From Setomelanomma holmii (lineage: Eukaryota > Ascomycota > Dothideomycetes > Pleosporales > Phaeosphaeriaceae), in contig ML978309.1 in NCBI GenBank assembly GCA_010015745.1, forward strand, positions 1 through 61,966: a stretch of 61,966 bases of DNA. Direction: 5' to 3'. A model generated the notes under the pieces. The model was not told where the DNA came from. It was given only the letters and a program-made list of their open reading frames with translations, and searched no databases. Made by a program: the position numbers and the translations under genes. This document shows, in pieces, positions 31,259-43,163 of the stretch; within the stretch, counting starts at the first letter, position 1, and every line of letters starts with the position of its first letter.

Positions 31259-33724
31259 TTACACTGAGGAAGTATTCGCCGTTGGAGTAGTGCTCGCGTT
31301 TTGCAGTATCTCCTGGATGATTTCGGGATAGTTCTCATACGACCTAGTACCATCATCGTGGTATTGTTCCGCACTCACGTTGACCATGAGATTGGGCACA
31401 TTTCTCGCGTCGCGTAAGGTCGTGTCATGCTATTGTGCGAAGGTAGTCAGTACACTGTTGCTGTGTCATAAAGCTTGGCGAAAATACTACTCACATAGAC
31501 TACCCGCCATCGCAAGTACTTTGCCAAGAACTTCTTCACTGGGTCTGGTTGCAGGCTTGTCAAGTCGTTATCAGCACGGTCGACATAGTCGAGCAGCAGC
31601 GACGTGATCAGAGTTGTATCCGCAGCAATTCGTCCTGCTGCCTCAAGGTTACCACAATTGTCGCAATACTCGCGAGGAGCTGCGAAAATGTGGTTGAAGC
31701 CCGCCAAATAGGGCGATGCCGCGAAAGTGGCTGGGTCTTCGTTGAGAGTGCCGGCCAGGGCGAGGAAGAAGTATATTGTGAAGGAACCATTGGCGGCGGA
31801 TCTGTACGAGTGTCAGTCAGCGTCTCCAAAATACGCAGGCTGGGAATGAATACCGTAAAACTCTTGAGTCGATATACCATTCGCGGTCGAAGTTGGCATC
31901 GATCTTAGTTGCGGCTGTTGTGGTGGGGGCAGATATGACACTTTCTTCTTGGGGTACACTGGATGCTTTGAGAGGGATGGGCACGCCCGTGGCAGCCACG
32001 GATTCAGTTCCCCTCTCGATCAGTGACCCAATTGTGCTCGCTGCACTCCCTCCACCCACATGGTTTGCCGCTTTGCTGACAGAACGTGCAGGTTGGAAGA
32101 ATGGGGAGGTTTTCACTGCTTTATGTGAATCTGCCATTTCCGCTGGTGGAGCTGTGAACTGCAGATGGAGCGGTGTTCTGGTCGACCACTCGTACTTTTT
32201 CACAAAATTTTCCCACAAAGCTTCCTTGTTCGGACTACCCTCGAAGTCATCGTAGTAGTAGCCATAGAACTCAGTAGTCTTTGCATCGTCCGAGTCATGG
32301 TAAGTCCCTGTTCCTGCAGTCTCGCGCGTTTTGTAGAAGGGCAGAAGATCTTTTTGGTTCTCGGGCTGATCACCCGCTTTCGATGGCGGAGGGAACCATG
32401 AGTTTGGGTGCATCGCTGCCCATAGAGCCCAATAGCGGTCGATGTTGCTAAAGTCCCATTAGTCTGCGATAAATTGATGGACTCTGTACTCACGCATGAT
32501 GAAACCAGAACACAGGGTCAAAAGCTGCGACCGAAGGATTAGACATGACACCTCTACCACCAATGAGGTTATGGTAGTTCCCATGGACGGAACCCTCGAG
32601 CGAACCTTCCCCGCGAGAGTTCTGAGGACTTCGGGGCACAAGGTCCAAGGTGGTCGTGAGGTCACCCTCTCGCAACCTGTCCGACGCCACGTCATCGAAC
32701 TGCTGATATGGCGTCGAGTTCAGAAGCTTTATGAGTAGCTTGGTCCGACCTTCACGACCAGAATTCAGCGAGTTGCTCAAAGCATTTAGGTCGTGTGTGT
32801 CCGACGCAAGATCCTTCGGCCATCGTACAGTCTGTTTCAGAGAATAGGATCTGGCCTACAACGAGGTCAGAGATCACCTCAAAGCACACACTTTCGAAGA
32901 CGTACAATCGAGTCGCGGTCTTGCTTGGGCAGTTGTCCAGTCTGTTCACTGAATTTGTAGGCATACAGTGGGTTTTCGAAATCGTCTTGTGGGGCATCAT
33001 CAGGCGCAATGCGAACGGTCACCGTCTTTGCGTTGAAGACGTCAGGTAGACGAAAGTCATAGTCGAATGATGTTAGGGGAGGATCTCGGTCACCCCTGAC
33101 GCCGGGAAAGCTGACTTGGCCTCCACGTGGACGGAAGTAGTCGAGGTAGGGAAGTCGAAAGTCTTTGCAGGCATTCACATACTTCGTACGATGCAGCTCA
33201 TCGTAGGTCTTGGCAATGTCCACCATTTGCAGGTATATTGTTTGCTTTGGAGAATCAGCGGCACGAGCACATTTCTCGGTGGTCATGTTACCTCGAACAG
33301 TGACAAGTAAGGCCTGTGCCACGTCGGAAATGTCAGGACGCCGTGGGCACAGTAACCACCAAATGTTTCCTCCCACTTGTTGTCTGCAGGATTGCGATCA
33401 GTTTTAGCGATACTGACGAAGATGTGAATTATTTGAGTAACGTACACACATCGTCCCATGCTTCACTAGGAAGTCCGTGGATACCTGGAAATCGTGTGAA
33501 CCGATGACTTCGTTCCAAGTGGAGGTGTCATTACCTGCAAGAGCATAGAAACCAAGCTTCTTGGAATCCTTTTGCAATCGTGAAAACGCCTGTAGCATAA
33601 GATTGAAGGTATCAGGATACTTAGTTAGGAGCACATCGATGTCCACTCTAGGCTTGACATCTCCCGTTAGGGCTTTCATGCCAACAACGACACCTTCCCG
33701 AGCTTGATCCTGGGGGATAGCCAT
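31259..33724 (-). CDS. Tyrosinase (dicopper monooxygenase), eight exons
   Basis: Model: complement(join(31259..31429,31495..31801,31854..32447,32494..32855,32906..33244,33292..33383,33446..33484,33535..33724)), 697 aa; seven introns of 46-65 bp, and every splice restores family sequence. It oxidises phenols to quinones, the first step of DOPA-type melanin. CuA ligands are H66 (AGIHGLP), H90 and H99 (YCAHGVLTFPTWHRPY); C88, two residues before H90, is the Cys that makes the thioether bond to His in fungal tyrosinases. CuB ligands are H311 and H315 (VHGNYHNLIGG) and H339 (DPVFWFHHANIDR). No signal peptide, as in cytosolic fungal enzymes. After the core (about 1-380) comes a long C-terminal part of the type that shields the active site until cleaved. 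The last exon ends ILQNASTTPTANTSSV. Confidence 0.9.
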
Positions 33725-35515
33725 GTTTCCGAGGATGTGAAGTCTCCAGATGGTGAAGCTACTCGCACGATAGTGAAAACCCAGGAAGAAGATCTGCTCT
33801 TATTTTCCGTGAATGAGACGCAACATGTGTCCCACTCTACAAATAAGAGACTGTGAGACATAATAAATCTTCTTCGCAGTCACCCTGCTGTGTACAAGCT
33901 GTTCTCAGCTACCGCCAACTCCTAGGCAGAGGCTGCCCTACCATTGCCCCCATGCGGCCACTGCCCAAGCAATGTCGAATCATGATTTTCGCTTGGGGAA
34001 GTCATTGGGTACTTGTGCTGAGCTGATGTGCCCGCGAGCGGTGTGATAACCTGCGTAAACGATGAGAGTGGCTTCAGCTCTCGTATTGCTGCTTCACCAA
34101 GCCATAAGCTGACCGGTCCTCAGACTACCAGACGCAAACCGGAACTTCCCACAACGCGGTGCAAGTAGTTTTCTGTCCCTTCAAGCGAGTATCTCAACCT
34201 CTGGGAACTTGAGATCCTAAGATCTACGATTGTCAGCATGCTGCATGTTGCGTCCGGTGGAGTAATTTTTGATGGTGTCCAGCCATTGGTGAAGCCTGCT
34301 GACTGCGATCCGACTTTAGCTAAAGCGCCGAATGATTCGTCGCGTTAGCAGATACCTAGCAGAAGTTCCCAAAGATCGTTGCCATTGATTCATCTTGTGA
34401 CAATATTGTGTAGGAAGTTGCTCGGCACGGTCCACAAGCAGAAGTACCCCGCATCGATGGCGCACCTTTTCGCAACTGTTAACAATCAGCTCATCAGGAA
34501 ACAGATACGCTGCTCACCATCAAAGCCTGGTAGAAGGATAGCTTGCATATTCCTAGGTGGTAAGCTAAAATCAGTTGTGGCCTTCGATCTGCAAGGATTG
34601 TGTCCTACAAGTGGACGCGTCCAGTCACCGATCATCCATGTCCCCGCTCGCTTCGTTCTTCTATAAAGGGCATTTGGACAAGCGAGTATCGACCATACGT
34701 GCCGTAAACCTAAACACACCGACCTTCAGGTGAACGAGCAATGTATGTGTTTGGCCTTGGTCCGTGTAAGTGCCAATGGTGTGATCCAAAGGCCTGACTA
34801 CAGACAGACCTTCGCGTGCGATGGCAGCAGCACTTTCAACCACTTTGTCAAACCGAGCTCAGCTGGGGTATTTTGCGCGTCTGGACGCCAACGAAATTGA
34901 CGCGTGATTGAAGTGTGCGCCACTCAGCGGCTGGTTTGATCTGTGCTGATAAGGTGATGGCGAGGCATACAAGAGACGCACGCAATCTGCCAATTGATCA
35001 GCGAGGCAAGCTTGATATATGCAACCCCCAGTGTTCAAATTTTGAAGGGGTAGCATTCAAAATCTTCCTCGATTGCGCAACTTTGAGCACATTCAAACAT
35101 CCCTAGCTGCCAAGTTCCGTGTCTCGAGCACAGACTTGCATGACTGGCGCAGCGCTTCAATTCGTGTGAAACATCAGTCAAGCCCTGAGACTGGGCTGGA
35201 ACTCACATGAGTAAGCTGACGACAGACCGGTGTGTATATCAAGCGTTCTGTGACTCCCGAAAGGGCTCAACGTGATTGTAAAGCATCCGTGACCGCGCAT
35301 TGATGTAAGGTGGCGGATTGTCGCTCGCCGGGTCCACGCCTTGTAGAACGGCAAATGTTGGCGTCTCACGGTGAATGTTCTTGATCTTCTCTTTCGTGCA
35401 TTTGCGCTCCGCCCTCGCTTCTCGCCGTGCCTCCATGCGACTTGCCAATTTCTCCGTGGTAGCACGTCTGGTCATATCAGCATTGTTCAAGTCACTAAGT
35501 GCAAGCTTGACCCAC
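33725..35515. other. Gene-poor region upstream of tyrosinase
   Basis: About 1.8 kb. Frames near 34379-35056 are short and unlike known families. An ATG frame of about 78 codons at 35239-35475 (minus strand, Arg/Glu-rich, MTRRATTEKLASRMEARREA) may be a real small exon, but it could not be placed in a gene. Confidence 0.45.
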
Positions 35516-35613
35516 CTACCCACTCCTTGATTTGTTGATCGTTCTTCTGCCTACTTCGATGAGATCGAAGTCCATGTTGAGCCAGTTCAACCTCGAATGC
35601 TCTGTATCACGAC
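35516..35613 (-). pseudogene. Severed 3' end of the MFS transporter gene
   Basis: Thirty codons including the stop (TAG at 35516-35518), read from 35605, are in frame with the transporter exon on the other side of the hAT element if the element and one target-site copy are removed (the exon ends AGT CGT GAT within the TSD). The bases at 35606-35613 are the left copy of the target site ATCACGAC. Confidence 0.75.
35606..35613 (+). repeat. Left target-site duplication ATCACGAC
   Basis: Eight bases, identical to 38804-38811. Eight-bp duplications are the rule for hAT transposons. Confidence 0.95.
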
Positions 35614-35633
35614 CAGACTTGCTATCAATCAGT
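35614..35633 (+). repeat. Left terminal inverted repeat
   Basis: CAGACTTGCTATCAATCAGT, matching the reverse complement of the right end except for one base. Confidence 0.9.
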
Positions 35634-35955
35634 TCGAACTGACAAAACTGACTGGACTGACTGCCAAGGCTCAGTCAGGCCAGTATCAGTTGGGACCTCC
35701 TCACTTGTCAGTCAGGTCAGTTTGACTTGTTCATTTCGACTGGATTGACTAGTACCGACTGATATATCTTGTGGTTTTTGTGTTTTGGTAGTTTGTGAGG
35801 TTGTTGATGAGGCTGAAACAAGCGACTAGCGCAGAAATCTTCGTGTTTTGGGCGATCCACCACCTGATCGTCTGAGCTTTGAGCCTGTTACTGCTAGTTC
35901 CTGCTATCTATCGCATCGTCAACACCCGTCCTTTATCTTTTTCCTTGGTGTTGAG

Positions 35956-38772
35956 ATGCCTGTACAGCCATCCTCACAACTCTCCCGCCTTGTTCGACGC
36001 AACAATCGCAGTCAGGCTCCTCTGAACGCGTCTGTCGCGCCTGCTGCTCCTTCTACTGACTCTGATCCTGATCCTGACGAGTGCGATGTCCCTACTGTAG
36101 TTGTTGATACTGACGACAGCGTCTTTGACAGCTTGAATTGGGCGCAAGTCCCACACCTTGAAAGGCGCAGCAAGGACCACGCCAAAGGTCCTCTAAGTTG
36201 GATATACCTGTACGGTTGGCCTGTATACCACCGTAACAAGACGAGCAATTACTGGCTTTGCCGCTATTGTCACGCTAACAAGGATCCAGGAGGAGAATAC
36301 TCATCTGGATCTACGTCAGGCGCCGCTGCTCACTTGGCTAAGCGGGTCAAAGGTCACAATGTGAGCGCTTCTGGGCCAGTAACTGCTCCTGTTGATCTGA
36401 ATCAAGGCTCGCTCGTCGCCCACATGCGGCAGAACAATATAGAGGTGTCTCAAGGCGTCGCAAATGGGATCTCGGCATTATTTGGTACCCGCAAGTTCCA
36501 AGACGCGGTCATAGGTTGGGTGGCCAGTGACAACCAGAGTCTGCGCGTTATTGAAACAACCTCCTTTCGGCGTCTGATCAAGGCCGCAAACCCGCTGGCT
36601 GAAGCAGTACTTTGGCGCAACCACCAGTCCCTGCGCGACGCAATCGTCGCGGAATACCACTCCTTCATACCTGTCGTAAGCGCCTATCTGCGCGACGCGC
36701 AGAGCCTCATCCACGTCTCATTTGACAACTGGACGTCAACTGGCGGCAAGCTTGGCCTCACCAGTATCTGCGTACACATGATGGACGTCAACGGCGAAGT
36801 AAAGGACTTTGTTCTGGGTTTGCCAGAGCTCCATGGGCAGCACAGTGGCGTTAATATTGCGGGAGTTGTGGCAGCAACGCTGACAAACTTTGGGGTTGAC
36901 AAGGACTCAGTGGGCTACTTGTACTGGATAACGCTTACAACAACGACACTTTTGTCAACAGTCTCGCTGATCTGTACGGCTTTGAGACTACAAAGCGGCG
37001 TCTACGTTGCTGCTGTCATATCCTCAACCTCAGCGCTCAAGTAAGTATATGGGGCAAAGACCGCGACGCTTACGAGAACGACGGCAGAAACCTTGACGTA
37101 AGTCCAGCAACCTCATCCTTCCAACAGTGTATAAAACTTACCCGCCAGCCTCCCTTTAAGGATAACCATGGCGGCGACCCATTGCGCCGCCATGCCATGT
37201 CTGGAGGGCGGTGGGGTGGGAGGAGGAGGAGAAGGAAAAAGAGAAGTAGGACAAGTTCTGCGGCCGGGTTGACTGGATACAGGATGAGGAGCAATTCATG
37301 AAGGATTGGCGTCAATACGGGCCTATTAGGGTGTTGTTTGATATCACCGCGTCTATCTGCACACCCCAGACGCAACAACTTTTGCAGACCCTGCAGCAAG
37401 TAGAAGCAGACGCGTTGCAGAAACCTGTCCAGCTCAAGGAGCTCGTCAAGCCAGTCAAGACTCGCTAGAATTCCTACTACGCTGCCTTTGCTCGAGCCGT
37501 CGAGCTTCAAGGTCCTCTTGACAACTACATAGAGCATAAGATTGATGAGAATCGCCACACAGAGGCGGTGGCTCGACGCGCGCGCCGTCCTGGTGCCCGT
37601 GATCCACCAGTCAGTATCTCACCAATCTGCAATAGCAACTGCTAACAACTTGTACAGCCCACCAGACTGTTCCTGCGCGAGGGAGGCATCCACGCTGGGA
37701 ACTGGGCAACAATCAATAAGTATATGAGGCTCCTTGCGCCTTTTGCTGAGGCGACAAAATTGCTTGAGGGATGCGGCAAACACGGTTGCCACGGCGCAAT
37801 CTAGGAGGTACTTGTTACCTTTGAGTAGCTTCTTGACGAGCTTGAAGCCCTTAAAGATCGTCTCAAGGAGGTTGATTACAACGATCCAGCAGCGCCAGAG
37901 GACCACCTTGTGCTTAACGTTAACCTTGCGCACCAGAAACTGACGCGCCAGTCTATTACGCTGCTACTGTCCTCCATCTGCACTATAAACACTATCTTGA
38001 CGCGCTCTGGGCCGTCCCCCACGATCACAACACCATGCACGACGGCGCTCACTACCGCGACGGCTGGCTTACGAACAACCACTGCGCTTTCTTGGCATTG
38101 TGGAAGACATACAAGGACTCCAAGTCAGCAGCAGCAGGCAGCGTGTTGAGCGACAACGAGCAACGGCCGTCAAAAAAGCCGCACGTAGCTGCGCCAACTG
38201 AGTCGCAATCAGCTTACTTGAAGTTACAACTTGACGCTGCTGTCAAGCAGGCGGAGGAGAGTCTTGGCGATGAATATCAGCAGTGGAAGCGCGTTCCTGC
38301 TATCGCGGAGGACCACCCCAGGTCGCACAACCCGCTGCTGTACTGGCAGCTGCAGTCACGGCAATACCCATCTCTGTCAAAGTTTGCTATCGACGTGCTC
38401 ACAATACCAGCGTCAGCGGCTGATTATGAGCGTACTTTCAGCAAGCTTGGAGACATGCTGGGCACGCAGCGACTGCGGATGAAACCAGAGTTGATCACAG
38501 CGTTGCAGTGCTTTAAAAAGCTGGCGTCGGATCAGATTGAAAACACCAAGAGGAGGACACACAGCAGAGGAAATAGTCGCTATACAGGTCTATCTGAGCA
38601 ATCACGAGAGCTTTTTATGATATCAGATGACAGTTTATCAGTCAGTACAACACCAAAACTCACATCTTGGCAGTCAGATCAGTTGTCAGTTCACGACTCC
38701 AATATCTCTTGGCAGTCAATCAAGTCAGTCGTTGTTGCTCTGACTGCCAGTTTTGCGCTGTTTTTGGACTGA
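35956..38772 (+). pseudogene. hAT transposase, dead copy
   Basis: The frame starts at ATG 35956 (MPVQPSSQL). A BED-type zinc finger follows (YWLCRYCHANKDPGG..HLAKRVKGH) and the DDE-part sequence FDNWTS is present near 36720-36735. Then damage: near 36915 one base is missing, after which VLDNAYNNDTFVNSLADLYGFE continues in another frame. In KPVKTR-stop-NSYYAAFARA the stop (TAG) stands where Trp is expected. The C-terminal dimerisation region is intact (NPLLYWQLQSRQYPSL, SAADYERTFSKLGD). No full-length transposase can be made. Confidence 0.85.
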
Positions 38773-38783
38773 CAACTGATTGG

Positions 38784-38803
38784 ACTGACTGATAGCAAGT
38801 CTG
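38784..38803 (+). repeat. Right terminal inverted repeat
   Basis: ACTGACTGATAGCAAGTCTG, the inverted copy of the left end. Confidence 0.9.
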
Positions 38804-38811
38804 ATCACGAC
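38804..38811 (+). repeat. Right target-site duplication ATCACGAC
   Basis: Exact copy of 35606-35613. Confidence 0.95.
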
Positions 38812-40382
38812 TTGGTACCTCTCCGATAGCTTTCTTGTCTAGCTTGGGGAAGCATAGCCAGAGAAGCAGCAGAACCACTAGGACCACCAGAATGACTGGC
38901 TGCAAGATACCAACACCCTTGGCTTGCGCCAGAGATCCGATAGCGAAGGAGAGCGCAGCGCCACCTCCTCCGCCGAAAGCCGCGGCGTCCCCAATCGCGG
39001 AGACGTGGAGATACGCAGGAAGGACTTTGGTCGAAGCAACGACAATGGCAGGGAACAGCGGCCCAAGGAAGAAGCCTTGAAGTGCTACAAATACTGCCGA
39101 GACATGGAAAGACGGGACAAGCCAGAACATAAGCTGGCAGACCATTGCAAGGATGATGTAGATCTGAGCGGTGTCAATGCGCCGAACAAACCTAGTGAAA
39201 ATACGCGGAAACTTACCAGTACAGCAAACTTCTCGCCAAGTCTCGGTGTCACGAAGCTCAGCACCAGGCGGCCGACGGTGATGCCCGTCCAGAAGCCTGT
39301 GGCGACCATACCAGACGCGAACTCTCCACCAGCACGCTCTTGGCGCATGGATGTCACGATCCAGCCGCCCAGCGCAACTTCTGCGCCAACATAACCCAAG
39401 AGAAAGATTGAAGCGACCAAAGTTACACGATGCTTGAGAGCAGCTTGGAGTCGACTCTCTCCTGGAGCGTTTGAGCTTGGGTTCAGTTCTCAATACACCT
39501 GTCCGGAAGCAGGCCAGAACGCCCAGAGCGATGTTACAAGTTCGATTACGGCACCACCGAGCTATACACATATCAATTCATGATTCAAGAGCTACAACAT
39601 TGATAGAGTATACATACCATGATGTAATAGAATTGATACCACGTCCAACCACTCTTTGCGATCAGAGTCGTGGCAGCCAATGGACTGAGGACAGCGCCCA
39701 GGCCGTAGAAGCCGTGTAGAAAGCCCAGCACTTCGTTTGCATTTGCCATGTTGCCAGCCCAAGCATTCCAGCCTGCGTCCTGGATGCCGTTACCAAACCC
39801 AGCGAGGATGAAGACGACAACAAGTACCGGGTACGGTGGATGCAGTGCGATGCCGATGTTTGCGGCTACATGACAAACGGGTTCCAGAAATGCCACTCCG
39901 CGTTGGCCGAAGTGCACGTGGATCCAATTGTTCAACAGCGCTGCGCCGACGTACCCTCCGAGCGGGGAGAGGAAGACGAGCGATACTACCACATAACTCA
40001 GGTTGTAATATTCTTCAAGGTAGGGTATGATGGCCTAGCGACGGTCAGTTCCTTGACTTTACACATCAGACGAGGCGGGGAGACAAACACCATATGCAGC
40101 GTCGTTGGCGCCCATGATTGTAAAGGCGAGCAGTGTTGCCAGCGTCCGGTAGACATTAGCTTTGGGGTGATTCCGGCGATCGACAACAGTATCTGTTGTC
40201 GACGGTTGAGGAAGAAATTCAACAGGGTCAACATCTTTATTGCTGCTGTCGGACAATAAACGCCCTTTATCACCCAGAACGGTAGATGTGATGTTCTGCA
40301 TCTCGATATCGGTCTCGTTAAGGCGCCCCGGTGGTGAAATCGTGTCTGACGATGCCATGGTGATGGTATTCGTTGGTGACAT
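38804..40382 (-). pseudogene. MFS transporter gene (Bsc6/FHS-like), broken by stop and hAT insertion
   Basis: Exons: 40089-40382, 39618-40034, 39217-39561, 38804-39163, with the severed end at 35516-35613. Introns are 54, 56 and 53 bp and in phase. Undisturbed, the frame would encode about 501 residues and 12 membrane spans of a major-facilitator sugar/metabolite carrier: TIMGANDAAYG|AIIPYLEEYYNLSY, FGNGIQDAGWNAW, YVGAEVALGGWIVT, TVGRLVLSFVTPRLGEK, ALQGFFLGPLFPA. Codon 261 is TGA (39490-39492), where related carriers have Arg in a VYR motif, so it fits CGA to TGA. The reading also runs into the hAT end and adds 27 foreign residues before stopping at 38720. No splice pair removes the TGA. The substrate cannot be told. 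Confidence 0.8.
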
Positions 40383-40995
40383 GGTGCCTTAATAAGGCTG
40401 GAATGAACAAAGTACAACGTCGACTATGCTCAAAGAATATGCAGCAAAGACCAAGAAAGAGCCGGGATTCCCCAAGAATGATTATGATAACGGAATATGA
40501 TTACCACGATGCACGCAGTCTTTATATCCTTCCGCATGTTGGCCTTTTCCTTAACAGGCTCCATTTCGTGCTGCATAATGTAATGATGGTAAAACTTCGC
40601 GATTCGAGGCTTGAGTGTCTTCAACCCTTTCTAGGCCGTTCGTTAGCGGGTAGGCTTGACCTTATGCGGCGAAGAAGTGCGAGATTCCTGGTGAGACTGA
40701 GCAGTCTGTGTTTGAGTCAAAGCGCGGACAGTCACCGCTCTCCTGCAAAGCCAAGCAGAAGCTAAGCAGCTGCCTGGCTGTGGTTGACACGTCGGCCCGA
40801 GGACTAAAATAAATCAGTTGAAGCGGTTTTTCATGACGCCCGGCGCTGTCAACTTTTTGTTGCATGTACTTTATTCCGCCAAAGATCGCACCGATGCAGG
40901 TTTGCTATTTGATGGAAGTTGCACCTGCCATGAGGTGTTGCATCGTATCAATAAACAGCCTTGTGGCCTAGTTGAAGGGGCTGTCCTCCGCGATC
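40383..40995. other. Intergenic, nothing seen
   Basis: Promoter side of the broken transporter and 3' side of the glycine-zipper gene. No motif assigned. Confidence 0.5.
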
Positions 40996-42081
40996 TCATG
41001 ATCTTGTTTGTAATTTTCGTGGTTGAGCTTTCTCGTACCCCTTCTCTTTCTTCTCGCCTTTCAACGCCTTGACCTCAGCTTCCAGGTCCTCGACTTTCTT
41101 CTTGTACTGCGCTTTCTCTTCCTCGCTCTGCTTCCATTTTGCCTCTAGATCAGAGTCCTGCTTCTGATCGTCATCCTTGGATTTGGTTTCGAGCTTGCGT
41201 GGTGCCTTTCGGACGCTGGCCGACGCTTCAGGTTTACCACTCGCGCTGTCTGACTTCGTCTCCAACTTGCGTGGCCTTTTGCGGCTTGCTGTATCTTGGT
41301 TCTGGTCTTGATCTCCCTTTGATGATGCTTTGTCTTTCTGGACTTCGCTTGACTTCGATGGTTTGGTTCCGTTGCCCTTTGGCCCATCTCTTCCGGACGA
41401 TTTGCTGGCACCACCCATGGAAGACACCATTTTCTTCGCGCCACTCATCCAACCTTCGTCCGGCACAGCTGAGCCACCCTCCTCATGCAGCCTTTTCAGT
41501 TCTTTCTCGTTAGGCATATCCTCTTCCTGAATCTGTCCCATCATCTTCTCAAGTGCTTGTTTCTGCTCATCACTAGCGACCCATCCTGGAAGATCTCCTG
41601 TGAATTTGCGCACTCCTTTGCCAGCCAATTCTCCGAGGTTCCAAAATGGTCCATTCAGACTGCCAACACCTGCCCCAATGCCGAGGCCCAGGCCGCCTGT
41701 GATGGTCGATGTGACACCACCAACGAGGGTGCCAGTTAATGCTCCTAGTGATGCTCCAGGAGCAACTCCGATCCCAGTGCCGATTGCGGCGCCCTGAAAT
41801 GTGCCTGATCGAAGATATTTTGCTGTTTTGCCGAAGGACTCAGCTTCGATTTGCGCGTTGATAGCTTGCTCCATCAGCTTTTGGCGCTCATCTGGATCTC
41901 CCGCTCCGGCGGCTGCTAGCTTAAGCTCTTTTGCCTTTTTTTGAGCGTTCATCGCTGCGTTGGCAGCTTTCGAAGATTCTTCGCGAACTTCCTCATCCGG
42001 AACGGCCTGCTTGTTCGTCTCCGCATTTTCGACTGGCCCGCCTTCCTCGCCTGTATTTCGGTTATTCTTGTCTGCCGCCAT
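40996..42081 (-). CDS. Glycine-zipper and coiled-coil protein of unknown role (361 aa)
   Basis: One exon with a clear ATG. Acidic/Ala-rich N-terminal helix region (about 20-90), then a glycine-rich hydrophobic block (about 93-155, GTFQGAAIGTGIGVAPGASL..GGVTSTITGGLGLGIGAG..) of the glycine-zipper kind, often membrane-associated. Then follows a Lys/Ser/Glu-rich low-order stretch with three copies of PRKLxTxS (KRPRKLETKS, KAPRKLETKS, AQPRKLQTRS), and a Lys/Glu-rich coiled coil (about 310-350). No signal peptide. I do not know the function. Similar proteins are found in other filamentous fungi, as far as I recall, but only as hypothetical proteins. Confidence 0.7.
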   Translation of the reverse strand: MAADKNNRNTGEEGGPVENAETNKQAVPDEEVREESSKAANAAMNAQKKAKELKLAAAGAGDPDERQKLMEQAINAQIEAESFGKTAKYLRSGTFQGAAIGTGIGVAPGASLGALTGTLVGGVTSTITGGLGLGIGAGVGSLNGPFWNLGELAGKGVRKFTGDLPGWVASDEQKQALEKMMGQIQEEDMPNEKELKRLHEEGGSAVPDEGWMSGAKKMVSSMGGASKSSGRDGPKGNGTKPSKSSEVQKDKASSKGDQDQNQDTASRKRPRKLETKSDSASGKPEASASVRKAPRKLETKSKDDDQKQDSDLEAKWKQSEEEKAQYKKKVEDLEAEVKALKGEKKEKGYEKAQPRKLQTRS

Positions 42082-43163
42082 CTTGAAGGGTCGCAGTAGG
42101 TGTAGGAGCGTCGCGCAGCCTTCTTCCGAATCGTCTCGAGTAGTTGGTTTGCTCGTTGGTAAACACTACGTCATGGACGCGCTAGGCAGAGCAACACGAA
42201 AGCAGGACAGCACGGACAGCCATTCTTCAACACCATAACTATCGCCATTTCAGATGCACTTCGCACTTCGAGAAATTGGGACTCGAGAACTCGGATCGCG
42301 CAGAGTTCATCGCGCGATGCGATAATTTGTAGACGACCGAGGGGCTCTTGCAAGGGCGAGATTCTGACCCGATTTTCGTTATGCTCAGACAAGATATACC
42401 TAGCAAGCGAGATAAAACCAACGACCATGGCACTACATAGGGGAACCGATTTTCGTAGTCATGGTCGGTCTATCTTTTAATTCTCTTCGTCGCCAAATTA
42501 AGGGATTGCTCAATCCGGTCTTGCCAGATGCCAAATGGGCATCAAGTAACTGCTGCACAAATATCGGATAAACTGCAAGGAGAGACTGTTCTCTGACGCG
42601 TGCGATGCCTACTCCATGCTGCCCAGACGATCTAGACAGGAATAACAATACACTGACCATCCTGTTTGGCAGTTAAACTATGTGAAGCTGCAGACCGCAG
42701 ATAGCCTCCATCGCGCCCTTGCACAGGAGGGCGGCTCACCCTGCTAGTGGCACCAGATCACTGCATCAGTGTAGGTCAACATTGAACTGTTGAATACAAA
42801 GCTTTCTGCCAAGGTATTGGAAGTGTGAACAAAGGGGCAAGGTTGCCGCACGAGTCTGTCGCGGCCCCAAGGCCAGCATGTGGCGTACATGCATGCGGCT
42901 CAAGGGGATGCTTGATTCTGGCCTATGGCTATTTGCTTAAAAGTCCTGCGCTTCTTGATCTGTACTACTCGTGACACACATTTCCAATGTCCTTTTCTAT
43001 GTTTTCTTTCCTTGAGCAGAGCACACAAGATTGACGTCTAATCGCAAATGTATGAAATGCTGACGTGCAAAGGATTCGGTCTTGAACGAGTAGTACCAGG
43101 CCTGACTCGATCTCCGCGCCAGCACAAGCATCGTCCACTCTAGCAACCGCAACCCGCGCCTCT
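42082..43163. other. Intergenic, nothing seen
   Basis: Only weak frames. It may contain a first exon of the Ser/Thr-rich gene below, but none could be fixed. Confidence 0.4.

Larger units (their letters stand above)
35614..38803 (+). mobile_element. hAT-family DNA transposon, inactive, 3190 bp
   Basis: Flanked by 20-bp terminal inverted repeats (19 of 20 bases match, beginning CAGACTTGC) and a perfect 8-bp target duplication. Subterminal parts are rich in ACTGAC/GTCAGT repeats, a known feature of hAT ends that bind transposase. The transposase it carries is broken. The insertion lies in the last coding exon of an MFS transporter. Confidence 0.95.

Noticed and set aside
34661..35056. Two minus-strand frames that might be exons of one gene
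   Set aside because: No splice pair joins them and no domain is recognised.
35239..35475. Arg/Glu-rich frame, MTRRATTEK..
   Set aside because: May be an exon, but no partner exon or family was found; left as a note in the gene-poor entry.
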